The translations under genes and the position numbers were made by a program. Below, in pieces: positions 55,415 to 64,000 of a stretch of DNA of 64,000 bases. Position 1 is the stretch's first letter. The number at the start of each line of letters is the position of its first letter. Origin of the DNA: Lunularia cruciata (taxonomy: Eukaryota; Streptophyta; Marchantiopsida; Lunulariales; Lunulariaceae); assembly GCA_948567375.1 (NCBI GenBank), contig OX419759.1:58691493-58755492 (forward strand), given 5' to 3'. The notes under the pieces were generated by a model, which was given only the letters and a program-made list of their open reading frames with translations, made no database searches and was not told where the DNA came from.

Positions 55415-58400
55415 CTAAGATGGGAAATCAAGAAGATGTCTAACTACTGTACTTCTTGATAATTCATGGTCTACTGCCCGTGGCAGGAATGATAGAGGTA
55501 TTGATGGCTTGATGTGCTTGCCCAATACATCAACAGGTTCTAAACTCTCTAGTGCTTCCGAAAACCTCTCCTCTAAATCAAGAGACTCTATGGCCTGATT
55601 GAAATGGGGCTTAATTTCTAATAATGTCATCCGCAAGTTCTCTAATAACTTTTTAAATTTCCTATCTATCCTAACTCTAATTCCTAAAGCAATCCACTCC
55701 AATGTCTAATCTTTGAGGGGTTGCATAACTTTTGACATGCTACTCTGAGCTTATGTACCTCCTTGATAGTGGCAGTGGACTCCACAAACTCCACCATCAT
55801 CTCTTCCATGATTTTGCATACCCACTTCATAGTGTTCTAGTGTTTGTCCTCCTTAGGCCCCTTTATCACTAGTTTCACCATTACTTCACCATCTTGAAGA
55901 GTCATGCTTGATGGAGGAGTATGTCATTGCCATCAACAAAAATTTCTTGCTCTTCTTTGCATTTAGATAGACCATAACATTGATGAGCTCTTGGTGCAAT
56001 TGTCTGATCTTATTCTACAAGACCTCCACATATTCTTGATACTTTTTGATTTGGAGAGTGGCCTCCCTTTGATATGCAGTTAATGCCTCTTCATAACTCA
56101 CCTCCAAATGAGAGCTCACACTTGATTGGTCATCAATTGCTTGACTTGCATTGTAAATTGCAAGATTCTTCCCTCTAATTTGAAATTATTTTTGCTTACC
56201 ATCTTTTGAAGATGCTCAATCGTCTTCCAAAGAGTCTCCAATTGACTCTTCATCAAAATTTTCTCTTCTTTGATTTCTTTCTTGCATTGCAAAGAACCCA
56301 AGGATTTGCTAACTTCTACTCTAGGTCCACCAATTTCATGGTCTTCATGCACACACTCTACTCTTGCTCTACATGGACAACCTTCAAGGTATTTAACTCT
56401 TCTTGCAAGGAAATTTACTCTATGCCTTGCTTCTTTTTCTCTTCACAAAGATAAAAAACTTCACTCTTGAGGGAAGAAAATTACATTAGTGATGCATGCT
56501 CCAACTGAGCATGCATCTTGCAACCATATACAAATAACTAGACACATATGGATGGTTCTTCTTATATGATAAGTAGTGTGTGTGACAACCTAGTGTCAAT
56601 GTATTAATAGTATAATTGGTAAGAACAAGTCGTTCTCACAAAGGTATGGTTTGGAAATGGCTAGGATTGAAGGAAACATGTCACTTTGTCATGAGTTGTC
56701 TATTGTTATGTCTTTATCCTCTTGGGCCATTCCTCCAAAGGTACGGTTTGGAAATGTCTAGGATTGAAAGAAAAGTGTCATTTTGTCACAAGTTGTCTAT
56801 TTTTACATCTTCATCCTCTTGGGCAGGACAATTCCCAAAAGAGTGTAATTTACCCCACAATGGTATACTACAAGAAAAATCAAACAATCAAATCACATTC
56901 ACAAAAGATATATTGTCAACTTGGCTCCTTAAGGTGATGGTCCAATCTATCTTGAAGGTCATAGGCCCCAAAGGTCTTTTCCCTCATAGTTACCTATATT
57001 GTGTATAACACAATGAAAATAAGAATGTTACCCTTCTCGGAAGGTGTTCCTCACGACTATACTATAGGTTTGTGATGTGTTGGGTTTTTTGTTACTTGTG
57101 ATGCTTCACAATGCTCATAGTCCTAGTGGCCAGTTGATGCATTGCCCAATCCTTTAGAACTCCAAAGGATCCAACACCACAGTCAAGCTTGATTGCTGTC
57201 CCACACCTTAGCACTTGCATTCTTACTTCAAGTTCCTTACCACTACTCCCCCCAACAATCACAAAACATACACAATATTGACATCAATGTGTTAAGAATC
57301 ATGGAGATCCTCCTTGCATCTTCCCCAATACAGAATCCAGTTCCTGCAAACAAAGGTGATTGCAAATTGAGCATACATAAATGTGGGCAAAAAAATGACA
57401 AAGCTAGAATTTTGCGCAAGCCTGAACTTGCATTATGTCAAGGTGATTCCCCTTATACTTTGTACTACAAAAAGATGGGAGTGCATTCAAAATTGTGCAA
57501 TATCATGATCCTTGAGTTAACTCTCATGAAGAATAACCCTAATGTATATATATTATTGCACTAAATTAATGTCATGATGGTCACCTACAAAGGGTACCAA
57601 GTGTACACTTTACCAATCACAAGACTTCAATTGGACATTGGGAGAATGGTCTCAATGACATGGCACTGGCAAAATTGTCCTACTATACATGACTTTTGTC
57701 ATTCCTTGGATTATACACATGTCATGTTATTGCATTACATTACCACCCCACCAAAATCCCATCTTTGATGATGTGTCATCATGGTCATGCTTGACTCCAA
57801 TGGTCTCCCACAATGATGAGGTTTGACTTTGATGGTACAAAAACTCTGATGGTCATGATGTGACAATTGCATCCCAAGGGTATCACTTACTATACATTTG
57901 CACTCCTATAATTACATGGCATAAACTACTCTCTTGAACCTGCTTGGCCTCCTTGATTCATCTTCTTCCTTGCATCTTAGGATTAGTTAATTGAAATGCA
58001 TATTGTACTCCTCTAGTTCTTGGCTGACTTTGATCAAGATGCTCTTGTTTGTTTGTTTCAAAATGCTTTCATAGCTTCTCATCTAATTTATCCAATTGCT
58101 CAATTGAATACTTCTTTGCCTCCAAAGCATGTATCTCTAACTTCAGCTCCTGTAATTTCATGTGATGAGCTTTAGTCAAAGCTGGCACTCCTTCTACTTG
58201 AATTTTCAACCAATTTGTGGTATCTTCCACAACTACAATTACACACATTTGCTTTGCATCCAGTGCATCCCAAATGGACTACAACTCCACATCTACTTCT
58301 TGCTTGACTTGCACACGTAGGATCTGTTCATGTTTCTTGTGGTTATTGACAAGTGTGGTCAGTTCTTCAACATGCATTTAAGCCTTTTCAACATCCATGT

Positions 58401-60950
58401 TGAGGGCCTGCTTTTCCTTGGTGCTCTAGTGACAGAGAACCTTTAGTTCTTGCTTGAGAGATGCTACCTCCTCATCCCTAGCACTCAATTGCTCCTTGTG
58501 CTTCTTCTTCATTTCCTCCATATGATGTTGAGACCTCCCCTTTATGGTTAGTAAATTCAAGACCAATTGGAAGACCCATTGTTGTGATCTTAATATCTTC
58601 TTATTCAAGAAGGCCATTTCATCCTCCTTCTCATGCAACTTCTCTTCTTGGGCCATCTTGTAATCCACAAATGCTTTTTCTCTTTGGGTAGTACCCACTT
58701 TCATCACTATGAGCTTGGCCGTGACTTGGTCAATCTCTACTCAATATTGTTCTAGCATAGTGTCATTATCCTTCTTCCACACCTTGTAGTTTGTGGACAA
58801 GGCATTTTGGTCTCATTTTGTATTTTGCAGCTTTGCATCCTTGTTTGCAAGAGCAACCTCCAATTCTCAAACTCGTGACAATTTAGCACTCGAGACAGTC
58901 TCCCTTCCTCTGGTCCTGGTTGGTGGGGTTTGGTCATGTGGATGAATTATTCCTTCCAAAACCACGGGCCCTCTTCCCAATGGTGCAAGTTCTTGAGCCC
59001 CTACTTGGTTCAGTTGCTGCTCTTGGTATTGGCAATGCCTTTGAATTGCAATGAGTTGAACTTCCAGGTGTGCAATTTTGGCATGAACCTTGGTCAACTC
59101 ATTCTCTACTCCTAGCTTCTCCTAGACAACCTTTTGAATTTGATAGCATAAAAAATCTATTAAATATTTCAATTTATCACGGCTGGGTCGATCTCTCAAT
59201 AAGCATGCAATAGGTCCTCCATGGCTTTTATCACCGGCCCCAACATATGAATAACCCAAGTCAACATGGGTGGGTAATTCATATGTAACTTAAATCTGGA
59301 TCCTTGTAGGCCGATGAGGCCAGACTGGATCTAGTCTCATCTTGTTGTGGTGTTGGGGCCCCTTCCTCTTGTGGGTGATTGCAAATAGGCATTATGACCA
59401 ACAAGGTGTATTCTACCCCTAGTATTGTTGGAGGACTTGTTTCTCCCTTCTCCTCTCCCAATTTCTTACTAACCAACACTTCAATGGCTACCATGATTTT
59501 AGCAACAACAGCTGAAGCTGAAATTATTTCATCCGAGCCCAAGAATAGTTGGCTCCTTGGACCCTTGCCCTTTCTTCACTCAAGAACCTCCCACCATGCA
59601 ATCATGATGGCATCATTTGGAAATTCTCAAGCACAAGTTCTTGGGGTGGAACCTCTACCCATTGTTCTACTGAAAGTGAGGGAGTCTAAACTTGCATTGT
59701 CTCCAATCCCGGTGTTGGAGGTGGGGTCTTCTTTACCTGCAATTGAGATATAAAGATATTCTCCTCCTTGTCAAGCATCATCTTCTCCTCTTCTTTGGTA
59801 GCAGGTTGGTCTAGTACTCCCAACTCCACCATGCCCCAATGGGTGCCCTACTCCACATTACCTCCTTTGGCTTTGGAGGACACTTCTATTTGGTAGAAAG
59901 AAGTCTCTTGCTTTGGAGGTGCTACCCCCACAATTGGTGACAAGTCCTTCTCCATACTTACTTTGTGTTCTTTTGCATAGGGAGTTCCTTGTGAGTTATG
60001 GTCACTACCTCCTTTGCTTCCCAATCCTAATTTGCACTCAAATTGGGAATTCTCTTCATCAAAGAGTCCACAACCTAGGGATTAGTGCAATGCCTCTTTG
60101 TTATCTGGATTAGCATCACGGCTGCCTTTTGTTTGCTTCTGCTTGCTCCTACAACTCTATTGAGAATCACCCATTTCCCAATCTTATGATACTTAAGATT
60201 TGTACTTCTTTGTCTCTTTTGCATGCTTTGTTTGAGCTTGATGATATCCCATAGGGTAGTAAAGTGTTGGGAAGAGTAGCCATTGTTCCTTCTTTAGTAG
60301 CCTCATCTTGATATAAAAGCACAAGACAAATGGAGGGAGAAAAGTGTTTCCTCCATGCATCTACAATTGCTCTGTTAACTCTCAAGCGCAATGATAAAAC
60401 ATCTTTGCCTAGTCCATAGATCTTCCTTCATGTAACAACTAGCGAAGGTGACCTGCCCATTGTTGATGTAAGTTGTGCTTGTTAATTTGAAGAGCTTCAT
60501 GAGCAAGATCACCATGGTATGATTGGTAGGATCATTATATCCATAAACCTTCTAGCCGTTCCACTTCTTGGCATACTTAAATGAGGCTTCAAATTTCCTC
60601 ATCACCTCTTCTATTGGCCGGGGCCACTTCTGGTCAAGGTCCATTGCTCCAAGTGTAGAGTCAAAGCCAAGAACCCTCTGCCAATGCTCCTCATTCAAGC
60701 AAACATATTATCATGTAGGTTGGTGGAGTTTGCATTCTTCTTCTCCTTAATTTCCAACACCATTGGGAGATAAGTGAAGTCCTCAATCCAAAGCAAGAAT
60801 TGAAAATGCTTGGAATTTAGATACTCCATGTAGTAGTAATGCACCCATTTCTCCACTCCCAGACAACATAAAGCAACAGTGGCTGGATTCTTTTTCTTCA
60901 TTAGAGACATCCCATTACACAATGCTTGTCACAACCCACTTTATGTTCCC
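55415..60950 (-). pseudogene. Long coiled-coil gene family, copy 1, decayed
   Basis: The minus strand carries, in broken frames, a globular-looking start (HYYYMEYLNSKHFQFLLWIE, then YLPMVLEIKEKKN, near 60850-60720) and a Pro/Glu-rich middle. A long heptad-rich region follows: IAHLEVQLIAIQRHCQYQEQ near 59060, MKVGTTQREKAFVDYKMAQE and KEDEMAFLNKKIL near 58680-58590, LQELKLEIHALEAKKYSIEQ near 58140, and KEEKILMKSQLETLWKTIEH near 56250. I recognise no enzyme domain. A second copy runs the other way from 61180. The stretch 56500-57900 interrupts the coil and may be an insertion. Identity is unknown: it could be a transposon-encoded structural protein or an amplified host gene. Confidence 0.5.
56637..56828. 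repeat. Tandem duplication, two ~95-bp units
   Basis: CAAAGGTATGGTTTGGAAAT and CCAAAGGTACGGTTTGGAAA open two adjacent units. Each runs through CTAGGATTGAA, GTGTCA-TTTGTCA and AGTTGTCTATT to ATCCTCTTGGGC. Confidence 0.75.
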
Positions 60951-61179
60951 CTAGGCAGATTTTCTATTTTTAAAAAAAAATTTCCCCAAATAACTGCATC
61001 ATGTTGAGTAGTATGATGCTTGAACGTATAAATTATGGCTTATACCTCAATCACCATGAAGTTCCTAAAGATTCAAGAAGGAGAGGGGAGTGGATGTTCA
61101 AGAACAAAGGTACCACAAACACAAGTGTGGGATGACATGTCGGGAGCGAGCTGCTGTCAATAGGTAATGCTTCAACTTC

Positions 61180-64000
61180 CTATTAAACGTGGAATTGATA
61201 TGTATTATAATGAACCAATTTGGTCTCCATCAGTCCTTGTGCCACTTCATACATTAACAGACCATGATGCTCCACTAGGAATACCTGCCAAAATCTCAAA
61301 TGTATCAATTGAAAGGTATAAATGCAATAGCAACTTGCAAGGAGGTAAAGTTTGATTCTATTGACTTGATGCTCTACCCATTCTTGGAGCATTTGAAGAT
61401 GTGTGGGTGGGAACCTTTTAAGAAGAGCTTAGAATCTTTGAGAAATTCAAGAGATTGTGAAAGAGGGTGACTGGGATTGAGAGCACAAAGAGAGAATCAA
61501 ATTGGAGGTGCACTTTTCTATCACAAAATCTCCTCCAAGAAGAAGTTTGGTGTCATAATGCAATCACCCAAAGTAGAGAAGTGGGCACACTATTGATATG
61601 CCCAATACTTGAATTTAACACATTTACAATTTCTACTATGGATTTGGGATTTTGCATACTTCCCATTGGTAGTGGAAATTAAGGAGAAGAAGAACCAAAA
61701 CTTCTCCAACTTGAGAGGAATGTGATTGCATGGACCGAGGATCATTGGCAAAAAGTGCTCAAGTCTGATTCAACATGGGGGCAATGTACCTTGATCAAGA
61801 CTGGCCCTGACCATCAAAAGACATGACCAAGAAGTTTGAATCCTTGTTCAAACACAAGAAGACGGGGAATGGTTGGAAGGTGCAAGGATATTATGACCCT
61901 GCTTGGTGCACCACTATCACCTTGAATATGAAGTTGTTCAGATCTTCTTGGTCAACACACATGAAAAATTGGCAGGTGACCTTCTTTCAACTATTGCATG
62001 AAGGCAAACCTGCAGACTGGGCAAAGATGTTCTATCATCAAACCTGAGAGCTTATGGAGCAATTACAAATGATAAGAGTTCCTACTTCCTTCTCACATTT
62101 GTGCTACATTTTTATATCATGATGAGACTACAATAGAGAGAAGAGAGGAAGCTCTTCCTGGTGTATTACAGTCCTTGGGGTATTACCAACTAGGATATGA
62201 AGGCAAGATCAAGAATGATAAGGACACCTTCATAAAATACCAGAAGACAAGTAAGTGGGTGCTCAACAATGGTGTTGGGAGCTTACCAACAAATAATAGG
62301 CATTCATGACTCCGCTAAGGATTGGGAAGAGACACTGGCCAAATCCTCAAGTATTGGACTCTTTGGAGGATGAGACTTCCCGAGCCAATGATGAATCACA
62401 ATTGGGAAGTGATGGAAGGGCTGACCAAGACTCACAAGGTGGCCCTAGTGAAGCCACTATGCTTGTAGCACAAGAGAAAGAACCTTTGCTAGCTGTGGAA
62501 GTAGCATCCGTAGAGCAAGAGAACTCCTTCTCCAAGGTAAAGGTGTCTTTTGACAAGGCGGAAGTAAGAGAGGATGTAGGAGTAGAGGCTCAATGCACTC
62601 TTCCAACAATATTAGAGTCAGACGTGCCAGACCAGGCCATCCCTGACCAAGGCAATGTCATGGTGGATGACAAGGAGGAGGTCCTGATATCTCAATTGTA
62701 GAAGAAGGTCCGTCCCTCAACATTGATACCCAAAGAGGTGGCAATTCAAGTTTTGGCTGTCCCTTAAGGAGAAAATCATAATGTGGTAATTCCACCTTAG
62801 GAAATGGTGCTCAAGACTGTCCTACCTTCACCATCATGAGTGAGTGGAAGCAGAATTTTAGTAAGGAAAAGCATAAAGGACCTAGAAGACAACATCCATG
62901 GAATTGGATACAATCACTGCAGAATTCATCCCCCTCCTAAGAATGTTAGACCTAAGGAGATGGTGGTGAATGATTCTTGACCCTAAGAAGAGGAATCGAC
63001 AAGTACCTCTGGGAGCACCATGAGTGTAGCATGACTTAATGATCCTTGCCCTACCTTGGGATCTCCCACAAGTTAGTTGAGTCGTGCCAACCCCGCCATG
63101 AGAGGCACCAATGCCCAAGCGAGCCCACCGGTGTACACAAAAGGGCCCTTCATGTACCCTCTCCACTATCCTCCCTTATCATCCTAGGTTATCTACATGT
63201 TGGGACCAATACTAAAAACCCTAGAAAAACTACTCATTGCCTAACTAGAAATTGATCCTAATGGATCACAAGAGATTGATCCATTTCTTGCACTTTCACA
63301 TTTAGATAGCCATATGGGAAAAAAAAAGCAGTAGAGAGGGAGTTGGACAAAGTGAACACCCATATTTTGCACCAAGAGTCTCAACTCATGGAAATCAAAG
63401 GGTATAGTGCACAAGATGACCCATGTTGTGACCCAAGAGAATCTTAGGAGATGGCTTGTCTCTGAGAACAGCTAGCATGGGCAGAAGGGAGAGGTTAGTA
63501 TAGTGACCACGGCCATGGAGCAACACAAAGAGGGAATGGGGCTCTACAAAGGGAAGAAGACCCAAATTTTGTGGAGACACAAATTTTTCACCTTGAAGCT
63601 ACTCTAGAAAATTGGGAAGCCTCCTTGAAGATGAAGCATGATGAGTTCATTGTGCTTTTTGACAACTACAAGGCTTGGAAATATGATAGTGACACCGCTC
63701 TAATGAATCACAAGGAGGAATTACAAAGTGTTAATGCAGATCTTGTAGTGATGAAGGTAGGGTCTACCCAACGAGAGAAGGCCTTCATGGATTACAAGAC
63801 CACATAGGAGGAGAGTATGTGGGAAAAAGGTTGGGAGATATCCAAGATGAAGGAAGAGATATGGGCTTGAGGCAATGGATTATCCAACTAGACTCCAACT
63901 TTACAACTAAGAAGGGTAGATCCAAGCAGTAAGTGGAGGAGATGAAGATGAAGCATGCCAAGGAGTTGGATTTTAGGGACAAGGAGGTGATGTCCCTTAA
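61180..64000 (+). pseudogene. Long coiled-coil gene family, copy 2, decayed (runs off right edge)
   Basis: The plus strand repeats the order of the minus-strand copy at 55415-60950. A TATGGATTTGGGATTTTGCA / TAGTGGAAATTAAGGAGAAG region near 61640-61690 matches the YLPMVLEIKEKKN part. The region near 61930-62050 (MKNWQVTFFQLLHEGKPADW) follows. The coiled coil at 63571-63807 reads LENWEASLKMKHDEFIVLFD, then KVGSTQREKAFMDYKT. Stops are frequent, and the gene continues beyond the window. The two copies face each other across about 61.0-61.2 kb, 5' ends together. Confidence 0.5.

Noticed and set aside
1-64000. tRNA, rRNA or CRISPR arrays
   Set aside because: I saw no cloverleaf with box A and B, no rRNA-like sequence and no regularly spaced direct repeats with unique spacers. 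A covariance-model search was not possible here.

Overview
The window looks like a chromosome segment of a land plant. It carries plasma-membrane H+-ATPase genes of the penultimate-threonine type, several classes of plant-type retrotransposon, and a decayed piece of plastid petD. The H+-ATPase genes have no introns, unlike the intron-rich angiosperm genes, and their tails end Tyr-Thr-Met or Tyr-Thr-Leu. I therefore lean towards a non-seed plant such as a bryophyte, but this is inference and the species cannot be read from the sequence.

Layout. 1-2542: the end of a decayed Ty3/gypsy chromovirus (pol, chromodomain, 3' LTR). 2543-5740: low-complexity, lysine/glutamate-rich decayed coding sequence of unknown kind. 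5741-9717: very AT-rich sequence with the RNase H remnant of an older gypsy element. 9718-15358: a complete but inactivated chromovirus of the same family as the first, on the minus strand, with both LTRs, a primer-binding site and a polypurine tract. 15359-16760: the reverse transcriptase of another old gypsy element. 17926-22352: a decayed LINE-like (non-LTR) retroelement on the minus strand. It is split by two LTR-type insertions and ends in a hairpin-rich 3' tail. Isolated copies of that tail recur at 46.2, 51.0 and 52.6 kb.

26.2-42.7 kb is the gene-bearing core. Two intact intronless H+-ATPase genes lie head to head (26182-29046 minus; 34012-36864 plus). A third, broken copy (39435-42487 minus) converges on the second. 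All three share a TATA-region block and a 5-6 codon upstream ORF at a similar distance from the start. The cluster therefore grew by DNA duplication of an already intronless gene. The third copy has lost its catalytic loop to a small deletion, lost about 150 codons of its C-terminal membrane region, and then received two Copia-type LTR insertions.

42.7-64 kb is again repeat-rich. It holds a nuclear plastid insertion (petD exon 2, 47393-47675), AT-rich minisatellite-like sequence, a PIF/Harbinger transposase remnant, a perfect 18-bp foldback beside a possible orphan exon, a three-unit tandem repeat (53.9-55.0 kb), and two copies of an unrecognised coiled-coil gene family in inverted orientation (55.4-61.0 kb minus; 61.2-64.0 kb plus).

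Apart from the two H+-ATPases, no clearly functional gene is visible. These pumps export protons across the plasma membrane and energise transport. Their C-terminal autoinhibitory tails carry the threonine whose phosphorylation allows 14-3-3 binding in this family.
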